DNA from: Stentor coeruleus
Taxonomy: Eukaryota > Ciliophora > Heterotrichea > Heterotrichida > Stentoridae
Direction: 5' to 3'
Assembly: GCA_001970955.1 (NCBI GenBank)
Contig: MPUH01001113.1
Span: forward strand, 1-23,774
DNA: 23,774 bases
In this document: one piece after another, positions 1 through 12,400 of the stretch
Position numbering within the stretch: the first letter of the stretch is position 1
Layout of the letters: every line of letters starts with the position of its first letter
Notes under the pieces: model-generated
Databases searched by the model: none
The model's input: only the letters and a program-made list of their open reading frames with translations
Told to the model about the DNA's origin: nothing
Program-made: the position numbers and the translations under genes

Positions 1-16
1 TAACACCCTAACACCC
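1..16. repeat. Telomere repeat, two units of CCCTAACA type
   Basis: The first 16 bases are two exact copies of TAACACCC, a circular permutation of CCCTAACA. The C-rich strand reads inward from the left edge, which is the correct orientation for a left chromosome end. This 8-nt unit is known from the heterotrichs Stentor and Blepharisma. Only two units remain, so the array is probably clipped by the assembly or the window. The right edge of the window shows no telomere repeat. Confidence 0.82.
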
Positions 17-217
17 TTTAAGGTATATATTTATTATAGACTCTATTAAAATTTTCTTTGTTTAAGTAAGAAATGCACTCAGTGATGATTTTTAAATGAA
101 TAATATTTTCATACACAATTTCTATAATCTTTTAATTTTTCGATTAATTGATTAATATAAACGCTTGAGAAAATCTTTGAATGCTCATGATATACTATCA
201 CTTGTTATCTATAAATA

Positions 218-565
218 TTAAACCCTAAGCGAATAGCATCGTATATCAAATTTCATTATGTATGAGAAAAGGGTTTTCTTGTATTTTTGTATTATATAAG
301 TTCTTGGCTTTGAAGATAAATGTCGATTTTTTTGCTTATGATATATATTGCAATTGATGCTAATTTTTAAGTTAATCTCAGGCCTTATAAAGATTGGAAA
401 ATCAATATATCTAGGCATTACTGCATCTATTAGCTCTGCTATTCTATATGGAAATTCGAAATTGTTTGTTTTAAGGCTATGATTGATAAATTTATATTGA
501 TTTATTTTATCTGGATGATTTTTTTTGATATATTCGCTGATGCACTTGTAGAGAATTTCATGCAT
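218..565 (-). CDS. Small subtelomeric ORF, unknown, 115 codons
   Basis: An ATG-to-TAA frame of 115 residues reading toward the telomere. I do not recognise a family. The first 65 or so residues look protein-like, with mixed charged and hydrophobic residues (for example FEFPYRIAELIDAV). The rest is rich in Lys, Ile, Tyr and Ser, as expected from translating AT-rich DNA. It lies 34 bases downstream of the 600-1013 ORF on the same strand but in another frame. The two may be pieces of one decayed or intron-containing gene, but I found no 15- or 16-nt GT...AG segment that joins them. It could equally be a chance ORF. Confidence 0.25.
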   Translation of the reverse strand: MHEILYKCISEYIKKNHPDKINQYKFINHSLKTNNFEFPYRIAELIDAVMPRYIDFPIFIRPEINLKISINCNIYHKQKNRHLSSKPRTYIIQKYKKTLFSYIMKFDIRCYSLRV

Positions 566-599
566 ATTTAGATTTCATATGTAAAATCCTCGATGATGA

Positions 600-1013
600 T
601 TAGCTATTTACAAGGGTTATTTGGCTATCATTGAAAATTAATATATGATTTTTTACTAAATGATGCAGAAACTTTATTGATATTTTTATTTTATATAATA
701 AGATTAAGATTATTACCAACTTTTGATTGATGGTATGTAAGTAAATTTTATTAAGGCATGTAAATTTAATCATTAAGGAGTACTCCGTAAATTTTTGGTT
801 ATATTTTTCAAAAAAATATTTTATGATTTGCTTGATATGAAAATGCTTTTCATAGATGATGTAATCATTAAGTTCTTCATAAATTTGATATTGTGCAAGA
901 TCAGGATTTTCATTAGTTTCTGACTGATAATCCTCTTGTAGGATTTCTTCTAATTGATTCAACTCTTCGATATCGAATACAAGCATTCTCTTAAATAGTT
1001 CCAGTGTATCCAT
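600..1013 (-). CDS. Small subtelomeric ORF, unknown, 137 codons
   Basis: An ATG-to-TAG frame of 137 residues; family not recognised. The first 90 or so residues look genuinely coding. They are acidic and helix-like (MDTLELFKRMLVFDIEEL), and roughly a third of the first 50 codons begin with G, a signature absent from the surrounding DNA. After that the translation becomes Ile/Leu/Lys-rich and less convincing. The true C-terminus may therefore be lost, altered by an unseen intron, or replaced by noncoding sequence. The start is preceded by AT-rich DNA ending in TATAAAT, much like the leader of the larger minus-strand gene in this window. No signal peptide is visible and no function can be assigned. 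Confidence 0.38.
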   Translation of the reverse strand: MDTLELFKRMLVFDIEELNQLEEILQEDYQSETNENPDLAQYQIYEELNDYIIYEKHFHIKQIIKYFFEKYNQKFTEYSLMIKFTCLNKIYLHTINQKLVIILILLYKIKISIKFLHHLVKNHILIFNDSQITLVNS

Positions 1014-2265
1014 ATTTATATATTATAAAGATACTATATGCTTAATAATTTCTTCGTACTTACTTTATTTCTTAACTAATAGTGAGCAGAATTATCTATC
1101 ACTATTAGATAGGGTATAACTAAAAAATTATCAAGATATTTTCTAACTAGCCTAACTTCTTTGTCAAATAGCTTAATGCGCTAACTTTTCGTACTAATTG
1201 TTTTCGTTGTTTGATACCTTCCATCACCTTCAAGAACATTAAAATTGGCTAGTCAAAGTTAATTAGCCAATCGAAAGCCTTTTTGTAGAGTTGTAGCAAG
1301 TATTTGGACTCATTGCTGATGCAGTGTGATAAACCAATGCAATAATTCTTTTTCTAAAGCTTAATAAAGTGAAGAAGCATAAGATTTATTTGCATAGATA
1401 TATGAGAATTCTGTATTTGAAGAGAAACTTACAGAAATTGGAGAATTTAGTACCAATACCTAATAGAGATGGATCGAAATCAGTAAGAAGACTCAACCGA
1501 GATAGAAAGCTTTAAAAACTTAAAATAGATAAGTCATATAGACTATTATCCATATCAAAGATCAGGAATTTAGATCTTTGAGGTAAAAATACTAGGATTG
1601 CCTTCCAAAGTGTTAAGGGCTATGCTACTATAGTAGTAACTGAGAGGATTTGGGTTGGGCTATCATCAGACTGCACAAGTTACGATAACACTACTGTGAA
1701 CTTTGAATTGCAGCTCTTCTTTAAAAAAAGGGATCATAATGGTAGACTCAGACTCCTTTGCTGTGGTAGATTTTGCCTTTGTCAAAGTAGGTTGCTGGAT
1801 ATCTATATGTGTGTAAATTAAGGTATTAATAGTTTAACATATTTTTATTAGATGATATCAGGAGTCCATTTATGTATTGGTTTGTTAAGAAATATAAAAA
1901 TGCCTTAGTCTGTATTTGGTTTTTAATTAAATGCTTATTTAGAAGTGCTTTAAGGTTGAAGAAATTTGATAGATGATTTTTGAAGTGAATGGATATTGAT
2001 TTTTTTATTGATGAAGGTTTTAGAGATGATTATTGTGATTTTTGTTATGATATATTGAAGATTGTAATAATAATAGATATTGAGGAAATTATATAAATTT
2101 TCCGAAATTGATTTTTTAAATTAATATAGTCAAACATTGAAAATATTTAAAGTGAAGCTTTCTTATTAATTTTGATGATATTACAGTCTGCCCTTGATAT
2201 AATAACCTTCAAAATTTCCAATGCTCTTATATAGATGGATCTAACTAGTCTACTTACTTAAACTA
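1014..2265. other. Subtelomeric AT-rich region, no gene recognised
   Basis: This 1.25-kb stretch has stops in all frames every few codons, with two exceptions of note. First, 1582-1821 (+) is an 80-codon frame without an ATG, lying in a visibly GC-richer patch. It matches no family I know, and base use by codon position does not look coding. Second, there are short inverted repeats: ATTGGCTA at 1244-1251 against TAGCCAAT at 1264-1271, and the perfect 12-bp palindrome CTACTATAGTAG at 1625-1636. I saw no tRNA B-box-like sequence or other structured RNA gene. Confidence 0.6.
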
Positions 2266-2604
2266 ATCTTGAATGCATACTTGTCTCTTTGCTAAGTGAT
2301 TTCCTTTTCTTACTACTGCCTTCTTTAGTAATATATTAAGTTTTTTGAATTTCTTTAAAGTTTTAAAAATCTTGTTCCTCTAAGAATACAATATTTTCTT
2401 GAATGTGAAAGACTTCATCTGAAATTTATATTCTCTTAACTTCACTGCTGGAAGAGCATGAGTTTCATCCAATAGCATATTTTATTCAATTAATATTCTA
2501 TATGCAATGGAGTCACTTTCTTGCATATGATTATTGAACAAATCTTCGGAGCCAATAAATTCACTTGCTTCCATAGGTGTATAAAAATCATCATAAAAGA
2601 TAAT
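2266..2604 (-). pseudogene. Broken coding-like stretch, unknown family
   Basis: On the minus strand one frame stays open for 40, then 33, then 38 codons (2604-2485, 2481-2383, 2379-2266). The breaks are a single TAA and a single TAG. About nine stops would be expected by chance in so AT-rich a stretch. The first part is acidic and protein-like (FYTPMEASEFIGSEDLF), with codons beginning in G enriched. The last part is Lys/Arg-rich. There is no convincing start codon, and no 15- or 16-nt intron removes either stop. Each stop is one C-to-T change from a Gln codon, so a decayed gene fragment is the simplest reading. I do not recognise the family, and chance remains possible. Confidence 0.25.
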
Positions 2605-3481
2605 TTAAAAATTCCATCATCCGAAAGCATTTTAATTAAAAATAATATGTTAATTATTCATCGGAAATTTTCACAAAATAATTATTGAAATGCCATATTC
2701 AGTAAAATAGGAACGCTTGAAAGTCCTAACACCTGAGCATGCATAAAAAATAACAAAATAGATTTTTTGTTTGCATTTAACGGTAGAATGTTCAAACCTA
2801 GGCTTGATTTCAACTTGAATCGTCAGTATTTTCTCCCACTTTTATAGGCTAAGAAAAAAGCATTAACCTCCCAATATTATTTCTGCTTTTTCTATCAAAG
2901 AATTTTTTTCTGGACATCAATCATTGATAATTGTTGACTACTTTCTGATTTTAGCCGTGAAAAGATGAGAATCATCATCAATTAGTAAATAATCTATACG
3001 CTTTTGAATAAATTACATATAAAAGCTAATATTTTCTATAAAAAGGGTAGATCTTATATAAAAGCTTTAATTTCTTATAAAACATAGTTTATACCTGAAT
3101 ACTCATAAATTTCGCTATCAAAAAAGTGCTTATCTAAATTTATTATTATTTTGTCTATAAGAAACTTTAATAAAAGGCATATGCACAGTTCTTAATGAAC
3201 TACTGAGCATTAATAGTAAAATTTTTATTAGCTGAGCTTCTAAGCTCTTCCTTTTTTTATCATTCTTATTCCCTGTAACTTTTTTGGTATAATAATTCCC
3301 TTATTGTCAAAGGACTTTAGCAGTTTTTATCTATTCTTGTCCAAAGTGGCAACTTTCTAAAAAGCTTCAATTCTAGGTTGTCTGAGATAAATTCTTCAGG
3401 TGTATCACTTTCTAGCATTATCTTATATATTAAAGCTTAGTCTAGGTATCGGATTGGTCAAGCAGTTATTTACAAAAATAA
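2605..3481. other. Upstream region of the dynein gene, no clear gene
   Basis: AT-rich sequence with frequent stops. A 33-codon minus-strand ORF (3418-3317, beginning MLESDTPEEFISDN) starts 64 bases from the dynein ATG and points away from it. It ends at a TAA, and the protein-like translation breaks up soon after, so it may be the lost N-terminus of a divergent gene or chance. The 60 or so bases before the dynein start must hold that gene's core promoter if its leader is short, as is usual in ciliates. I cannot point to a specific promoter element. Confidence 0.45.
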
Positions 3482-6400
3482 ATGGCGGACGAAGACGATG
3501 GGAATGTTCCCGCAATCGAACAAGAACCGAAAATTATGCAGAATTCAGAAGGTTTCAGTCAATCACCAAAGCTTGGAGATGCTATTGAAGCACATGACTT
3601 AGTTGACCCTGAAGCACTGTCCCCTAGCCACGTTGAAAATTCAATGGATGCAAGCCCAATGGTAGATTCGAACAGAGAGGCCCATGAAGATGAAGATAAG
3701 CGAGCTGAAGAACTTCTTGACCAAGAATTAGAAGGAGAAATGGCTCCTGAGCCTCGGCATGAGGCCCCTGCAGAAAAATTCTTCATCCCAACCAACCCGC
3801 TTATCGAGTGGGTGAAATCAAAAATTGAGCTTGATGACTACAATCCTGAAATGTGGAAGAACGATTATAACGAAAATGTTGATAACTTTATAAATCAAGA
3901 AGAAGAAAGCGCTTTATACTTCTGGGTCTTAGAAGGTGAAGGTTTGCAAATGGACTTTTTAGGCCCACCTGAGTATTCCAAAGAAAGCTCAGGATTTACT
4001 TATTTCATAAAGCCAGGAAATTTGCCTGAGAAAATCACTTTAAACAACATAACCAAGCTCGTGATATTTGGAACTGTAGACAAAGGTCCTTTAGATGTCC
4101 TTTTGGAGTATATGAATGGCTTCGTCAATATAATAAAAAGAGAGCAAAAATGGCCTGAATCCGTAAAGAAAGAGTTTTTGGGTAGTTTGCATAGCTTTAT
4201 TGGCAATATAACAGAAGCTTCACATCAGCAAAAAGGTAGTACAATATTGTATATACCAAATGAAGATATTACTGATCCTGAACTTGCTGCTAAAGATAAG
4301 GATTTGGTACAAAGATTGGAATCAACACTTATAAGATGGACCAGACAGATACGTGATGTGGTAAATAATCAGGACTCGCAACAAGAAAACGAAAATGCTG
4401 GGCCTTTGGATGAGATACACCATTGGAAACTTAGGACTGGGAATCTATCGAGGATTAATGACCAATTGGTAAAACCTGAATTGCAAAGAGTATTGAAGGT
4501 ATTGGAAAAAGCGGACTCTTCTTATTTGAAAAGATTTGATGAACTGGCATCACAGATTGGCCAAGGGGCGAAAGAAGCTGAAAACAATTTATTGCATTTA
4601 GAAACCCTTATTGAACCTTGTAAACTTCTTGGGCAAACTAGGCCTAGGGATATTGAAAAGCTTATACCAGATTTATTGAATAAAGTTTTGGCTATATGGA
4701 AAAACTCTTTATATTACAATACAAGTGAAAGGATTACTGGGCTTTTTAGAAAAATATCTAATGAAATCATTAATAGATGCATATCGATTATCGACATACA
4801 AGATATGCTAGGTAATGAAGTTAATAAATGCAAAGCAGATTTGAAGGAAAGCCAGCAGTGTGGGATTACATGGAAGAAAATATTTGAAAGCACCATTGAA
4901 AAATCTGGAGAAGAAAATTATAATAAAGGGTCAATTTTTTCACAAGTCGATGCTTTTGTTCAAAGATGTGTTGACCTCAAACAAATCTGCAAAGGTCAAC
5001 TCCAATTTGCCCGTAAAGATATCGAAAACCAAGCCCTTCCTCATTTTGGGGGCACTCGTGGCAGAGAAATTACTGAAAACATTAGAGAAATCGAGCGTTC
5101 CTTCAATAAGCAAATCGACAGAATTCGTACCTTAGACTACAATATCCTTGACGTAAAAATAACTCACTGGCATACTGACTACAACAAATTCAAGTTAAAA
5201 ATGAAGCATTTGGAAAACATGTATAAAAATATAATCGAATTTGCATTCCAAGGTGTTACAAATGTATATCAGGGTGTTGAAATGCTAGAAGCCTTTGATT
5301 CCTTAGCAAAAAGAAAACCAATCAAACAACATGTTCAGAAAAAAGCTACTTTTGTGTATGATAAATTCCGTGAAGATTTAGATTTGGTTAAAAAAGAATA
5401 TGATAATCGTAATGAAGCACCTGTTGCAACATATCATCCTAGAGGAGGAGGGAGTGCTCTTTGGTTTAGAGCTTTGATTGGAAGGATACAGAAACAAAAA
5501 GCTAAACTTGACCTTTTAACATTTATTGAAGAAGAGACAGCTTTGAAAAGAAAAGAAGAGGTTTATAAAAAATATGAAGAGACTCATGACAGACTGAAAA
5601 GCTATATTATAACAACAAGGAATCTATGGGATGAGGATATTAAGAAAATGAGTCAAGATGGGCTGCATACAGTTATGAAAAGAAGAGTGTTCACGAAAGA
5701 AGATGAGGGCACCACAACCTCAGCAGCTATTCCAGGACTTGAATCTAAAATTCTTAAAAAAACCAAGCAAGGATCTTTATCTAGCGACTTCGATAAAGAT
5801 TTAATGAGACTTGTCGCTGAAGTAAAATGCTGGGAAAAACTCCAACCCTTTGGAATAAATATACCATCAGAAGTTCATGAAGTAACAAGTTTCAGAGAAG
5901 AGTTTAGAATCATTAAAGAAAATGTACTTTTAGTAGTTAAAGATTACAACAACATCATGTGTGTACTTGACGAGGATGAAAAAAGACTATTTGATCTGCA
6001 TATAAATTATTTAAATACCAAACTAAAGCCTGGCTGGACAAAAGTTATCGACTGGAATAAAAAGCAAATCGTTGAAACTACGATCAAAGACTGGAGAAGA
6101 CAGTGCACAGAATGTTTAGACAAAGTCTACCTCTACAAGTCAAACACTGAGCGTCTATATGCTAAATGTGAAGAACTTGCCCTTATCTCCCTTTTAAGTC
6201 TTAATCGTAAGCAGGTTTACGAAATCGAAGAATTTGAAAAAAGGCAATCCGAGCACCTCGGAAGTATAAATCCCCAACTGCAAACTCTTTGTGATGAAAT
6301 GATGCATATAGTTATGACCACATATGACATTTTTAACAGTGGCGACCTAAAATTCCAATCAGCAACCCAATCCATGGAAGTAGTCCAAAGTCAATGGCAA

Positions 6401-9400
6401 ATCTACCTTCAACAAATCGATAAAAAACTTGAAGAATCACTAAAACGTGCTGTAAAGCATGCTCTTAATGAAATGAACAAAGCTATAAATGGTGACTCAA
6501 AATCCGAACCAGCTCCAGTGTTCTACCTTCACGTCACTCTAGATGAGCAAACACAAAAAACTGACTTTAGACCTTCTCGTGATTCAATGAAAGAAATGAT
6601 ATATAGAGTACTAAATAAAATCATTGACATAAATAAATCCGTATATAAAATCTCAGAAAGATTCACTCAGCAAAGATCTTTAACAAGCCAAAAATTTGAT
6701 AAGCCCCCATCTTTAGTTTTAACAGCATCTAATCCTGTAAATAGTGGGCTGAAGGTTGAAATGCCCCAGCGTGAAGATGATGAGAGATTNCATAAATAAA
6801 TCCGTATATAAAATCTCAGAAAGATTCACTCAGCAAAGATCTTTAACAAGCCAAAAATTTGATAAGCCCCCATCTTTAGTTTTAACAACATCTAATCCTG
6901 TAAATAGTGGGCTGAAGGTTGAAATGCCCCAGCGTGAAGATGATGAGAGATTTGTGCCTAATTTTAGAAAAGACAAAGAAATCACTAAGGTTATGAAAAG
7001 GGTTTCAAGAGGTTTAGAAAAATGTAGTACTTATTTGGATGAATCTTTGCAGACATGGAAAAGAGAGCATTATACAAAAGTATGGGAAAAATCAAAAACC
7101 TTGTTTTTAAAGAGGAAAAAAGATCAAAGACCAGATGCTTCATCTTTTGAAGAGGACATAAAGCATTATCATTCAGTTATTGGGGAAGTTAGTAATGAGA
7201 GAAATAGTGTTGCAGTTTTATTCGTTATGGTGGATAATACAGAAATACAGAGTACAATTAAGAAATTTTGTATGGATTGGATTAATAGTACAACAGATTT
7301 GGTTAATGAAATTGCTAGGGAGGAACTTAATGGGATTTATGAACTATTTAGGACTAGTAAGGATCAGTTGACAACAGACCCAGTTGATATTTTCCATTTA
7401 AAAAGAAGTCAAGATAAGTTACAAGAAATGCAATCTAAGATCTTTGAAATCGATCGTGATATTCTGCCAATAGAAAAAAAGTATGCTTTGCTTAAAGATA
7501 ATGATGTTCAATACCCTCCAGATGAACTAGCCAAACTCAATGAGCTCCCAAATAAATTTGAAGAATGGAAAGATATGCTTCAGTCTTCACAACTCAAACT
7601 TGACAGATCAAATAAAGAATTTGAAAAGGAAGTGAGTAAATCATGGAAAGACTACCAGAAAGCAGTTGAAGAAAGCCATAATGAATTCAAACAAGAAGCT
7701 CCATTTAGTGTAGAAAATACAAACACAAATGAAGCTAAAAAGAAAGTTACTGAGTTCAGAAATAGGGTTATAGCCTTAAAAGAACGTGAAGAAAACATGC
7801 AATTTGGGATAAAGCTGTTTAAAATGCAAGTATATCCTCTTGAAGACATAAGTGAAATGGACAGAGATTTAGAGCTTCTAGACGAGATCTGGGACCTGAA
7901 AACAAAATGGGATGTGCAATGGGAGACTTGGAAAACCACAAGATTTTATGACTTGAAAGTTGAAGTTATGACTGAAATAGGAAATGGTTTTATAGAAAGA
8001 CTTAAAGAATTAGAAAAAAGCATGAAGCAATGGGGTGTGTGGAATCATTTGAGCAACAGTTTGAATATATTCCTAAACACAATGCCTTTATTAAGACAAT
8101 TATCACATAAAGCTATACAAGATAGACACTGGGATGAGTTGAAATGGGAAATCAAACAACAATTTAATCAGCATGATAGTGAATTTACTATGGAAACTAT
8201 ATGGCAACTTGGCCTTCATCAATATACTGATTATATCTCAGACCTATTTACACGAGCTCAGCAACAGCTAGGCATATACGAAACAATAACATCAATAGCA
8301 AAAGCTTGGGAAAGCTTAGAATTAGAAGTCATTCCATATAAAGATAATTACTTTAAATTAAGATCAACTGATGCCATATTCCAAAGTTTAGAAGAAAACA
8401 TTATTTCTTTAAGCTCAATGAAATCACAAATTCATTCTGAACCTTTCCACGAAGATATCGCTCATTGGGAGTTCTGCTTAAGTCAAATCAATGACACTAT
8501 AGAAGTTTTACTTATGGTTCAAAGACAATGGTTATACCTAGAGTCTATTTTTGTAGGCAAAGATCAAGAAGAGTTTTCTAAAAAGCAATTGTCTTCAGAA
8601 AGAAGCGACTTTATGAGAGCTAATGATAGATTTATGGAAGAGATGAAAAGAATTGAAAGTAATCCAAATGCCCTTAAGGCTTTATGCCATCCAGGATTTT
8701 ATGATACACTTATTGAACTAAACACATTATTGGATAAAGTTAAAAAAGGACTTGATCAGTTTTTGTCTATGGAAAGAAGTAAATTCCCAAGGTTTTACTT
8801 TTTGTCTGATGATGACTTGCTTAATATTTTGGGACAAGGAAAAAATCCTAAAGAAATACAACATCATGTTAAAAAGCTTTTTGAAGGGATTAAACAATTG
8901 GAAATGTATGAAACTTTTAAAAGACCTGAAGCTGGAGAAAGAGGTGGAAGAGGGCATAAGGTTCATGAAATTGGGGGGATGATTGCTGCGGATGGAGAGG
9001 TTATTAAGCTGAATCCGAAAGTTACAGCTGAAGGGGAGGTAGAACAGTGGCTTGATCAGTTGGAGAAGTCCATGCAGAATACATTGAAGAAACTTTTGGT
9101 TGAGGCTCACAAAAAAACTGCAAGCAAAGAAAAACGTGCTTGGATCCAAGGCCCTTGGGGTGGTCAGCTCGTGATAACTTCTGGGCAGATTAAATGGACT
9201 CTTGAAACTCGTGGGAATCTAATAAAATTCCAAAACGACTCTGAAAAGAAAAAAAACCCTCTAAAAGATCAACTCCGTAATCAACGTAAATATGTCAGCA
9301 GACTAGTTGACTATGTCCGCGAACCTTCCAGTGAAATTGAAAGAAATCGTCTAGTTGCCTTAATAACAATCGAACAGCATGCAAGAGAAGTCTTAGTAAA

Positions 9401-12400
9401 ACTCATAGACAAAAACGTATCCAATCCAAACGATTTCGAATGGATGCAACAGCTTCGATTCGATAAAGAAGATAAAATGGACATGGATTCTTGGATATGC
9501 ACAGTAAATCAAACCAATACCTCATTTGAATATGGTTATGAATATCAAGGTAATAATGGTCGTTTAGTAGTTACACCTTTAACAGACAGATGCTACATGA
9601 CTTTAACAACAGCTTTACATATGAAACGTGGTGGAGCTCCTCAAGGTCCAGCAGGTACAGGAAAGACCGAGACAGTTAAAGATTTAGGTAAAAACATAGC
9701 AAAATTCGTCATTGTCATAAACTGTTCAGAATCTTTAGATTTCTCAAGTCTCGGTAGATTGTTTTCAGGTTTCGCTCAGTCAGGTGCTTGGGGTTGCCTT
9801 GATGAGTTTAATAGAATTGAAGTTGAAGTCCTTAGTGTTGTTGCTCAGCAGATATCTAAAATCCAAATGGCTATTAAGGAAAATAAAAAGCAGTTTATGT
9901 TTGAAGGATCAACTATAAGCTTGAACCCAAGTTGTGGGATTTTCGTCACTATGAACCCGAATTATGCTGGACGTTCTGATTTGCCTGATAACTTGAAATC
10001 TTTGTTTAGACCTATTTCTATGATGTACGCTGATTTACAGTTAATATCAGAAATCATGCTACTAAGTGAAGGATTTGATAAAGGAGGCATGCTAAGTAAG
10101 AAAATGGTCACTTTATATTCTCTCATGGTTCAACAGTTATCTAAGCAAGACCATTATGATTTTGGTATGAGAGCTTTGAAGTCAGTTTTGACCTTGGCTG
10201 GTGGAGTTAAACGTGAAAATCCTACTTTGGATGAAGAATTATTACTTATGAAAGCACTTTATGATATGAATATTCCAAAGCTTGTCACTGAAGATGTAGA
10301 GCTATTTCTTGCTCTTTTAAGAGGAACTTTTGCAGGAATTGAATTGCCTGAGAATGAATCAAATTTACTGAAAATTGAACTTATAGCTGAACTTGAAAGA
10401 AAAGGTCTACAGATGACTGATATGGTTATGAGAAAATGCATGCAATTAAATGATAGTCTTAAAACTAGACATGGGAATATGCTTGTAGGTCAAGCTTTAT
10501 CAGGTAAAAGCACAGCTTGGAAGACTTTAAAAGCAGCAGTTGGAGTTTTAGCCCGCAAAGGTACAGCTGGTTTTATAAACATCAGAACAAGAATTCTTAA
10601 TCCTAAGTCTATAACAGTCAAAGAAATATATGGTTGGTATGATACATCTAATGAGTGGCACGATGGAATCCTTAGTAGCATTATGAAGCAAATTTGTGAA
10701 GAAGAAGGATCTGAACATAAATGGTTCATATTAGATGGCCCAGTCGACACAAAATGGATTGAAAGCATGAACTCAGTTCTTGATGACAATAAGCTCTTAA
10801 CTTTAGTTAATGGTGATAGAATTGCCCTACCACCTAATGTTCGATTACTGTTTGAAGTTGAAAATCTCGCTGTAGCTAGTCCTGCTACCGTTTCTAGAGC
10901 TGGAATGATCTACTTAGACGTTAAAGAGCAAGGATATATGCCATACTACAAATCATGGGTACAGAAAAAAGACCCAGAAACATCGACTTTCTTAATGGAA
11001 ATGTTTACAAAATATGCAATCAAAGTCATCGATACTAAGAAAACCTGCCAAGAGCCTGTGTCTATAACTTTAATCAATTCAGTTATATCACTAACTAACG
11101 TATACGATGCTTTTGCTAGTGGTGCTGATTTAGAAAAAGGTGAAGAAGCTTATTGGATGCTATTAGAAAAATGGTTTGTTTTTGCAATGATCTGGTCAAT
11201 TGGAGGTTCAGTAGATGAAGCTGGACGTGATGCTATAGATACATGTGTTAGAGATATAGAAAGTGGTTTCCCGCATTCTGGGATTTTATATGATTATTAT
11301 GTAAGTAATGAGAAAAAAGAATGGATGCCTTGGAGTGAGAGGATATCACAAAAGCCGAGTATAAACCCAGGGACACCATTTAGTAAGATTCTAGTAACTA
11401 CAATAGACACTTATAGGAGCTTAGAAGTTATGAAAGGTTTAGTTAAAAACAAAACTCATGTTTTAGCTGTAGGAGGTACAGGAACAGGAAAAACTGCCCT
11501 TATAACAACAGGTTTACTTGGGACATTAGACGAAACTGCTTATACATATTTTTCAATCAACTTCTCAGGACAGACTTCATCAGAAAAAACCCAGGACATT
11601 ATAGAAAACAGCTTAGAAAAAAGTATCTCAAATAAAAGAGGACCTCCTGCTAATAAAAGGTGTGTGATGTTTGTTGATGATCTAAACATGCCAAGAAAAG
11701 ATGAATATGGCTCACAACCACCTTTAGAACTTCTTAGAGCTTGGGCTGATTATGGTTATTGGTATGACCGTAAAAAACAAATGCCATTATTTATCCTTGA
11801 TTTACAGATGGTTGCAGCTATGGGTCCACCTGGTGGTGGCAGAGCTGAGATTTCCCAGCGTTTCCAATGTCATTTTACGACTTTGAATTTTACTAACCCT
11901 GATGATAATCAGATGAGAAGGATTTATTATACGATAATTTCTCATCATTTATCTGATTTTGATGAAGAAGTTAAGAGTTTGGCTGAAGTTTTTACTAATG
12001 CAACTATAAGTTTGTATCATAGGATTAAAGATACGTTTTTACCAACACCTACGAAATCTCATTATGTGTTTAATATGCGTGATGTGTCTAGGGTGTTTCA
12101 AGGGATGTATAAAGCTGATAAGAATTATCATGATTCTAAAGATAGCTTGGTTAAACTATGGGTGCATGAATGCTTGAGGATTTTCCATGATAGGATGATT
12201 AATGTTGACGACCAGAATCTGATTAAACAAGTGTTAGATGAACAATTGCAAGCTGGTATGGGGATGAGTTACCAGCAATGCTGTATTTCTATGCAGGTGG
12301 GTGATAAAATAATCCAAGTTGATCCTCTTTTCATAGGTGAAGACCTCCGAACTGATGGTGGTAAAGTCTATGACCTAATCGAAAGCTACGACCAACTAAA

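Noticed and set aside
1583..1595. GTAAAAATACTAG as an intron
   Set aside because: It is 13 nt rather than the 15 to 16 nt expected, and no coding frame on either side is convincingly joined by removing it.
1681..1815. C2-domain-like reading in plus frame (SDSFAVVDFAFVK)
   Set aside because: A TGA and several TAA/TAG codons lie just upstream in the same frame, codon-position bias is absent over the wider region, and the match to a C2 consensus is short.
2885..3005. A receiver-domain-like string (LLIDDDSHLF) on the minus strand
   Set aside because: The spacing to any phosphoacceptor-like motif is wrong for a response regulator, and stops interrupt it. The resemblance is too short to trust.
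2212..3418. A long minus-strand gene using TAA and TAG as glutamine, as in Tetrahymena-type codes
   Set aside because: Parts of the translation look protein-like, but no single frame covers the region. The frame beginning at the 3418 ATG degrades into stops near 3000, and the later protein-like part is in another frame. TGA codons are also present, and overall stop frequency is about what AT-rich DNA gives. The dynein and polycystin-like genes use the standard code.
3400..3588. A 62-codon ORF overlapping the dynein start
   Set aside because: It overlaps the firm dynein N-terminus in another frame and has no recognisable content. It is a shadow frame, as are the other short ORFs lying inside the two large genes.
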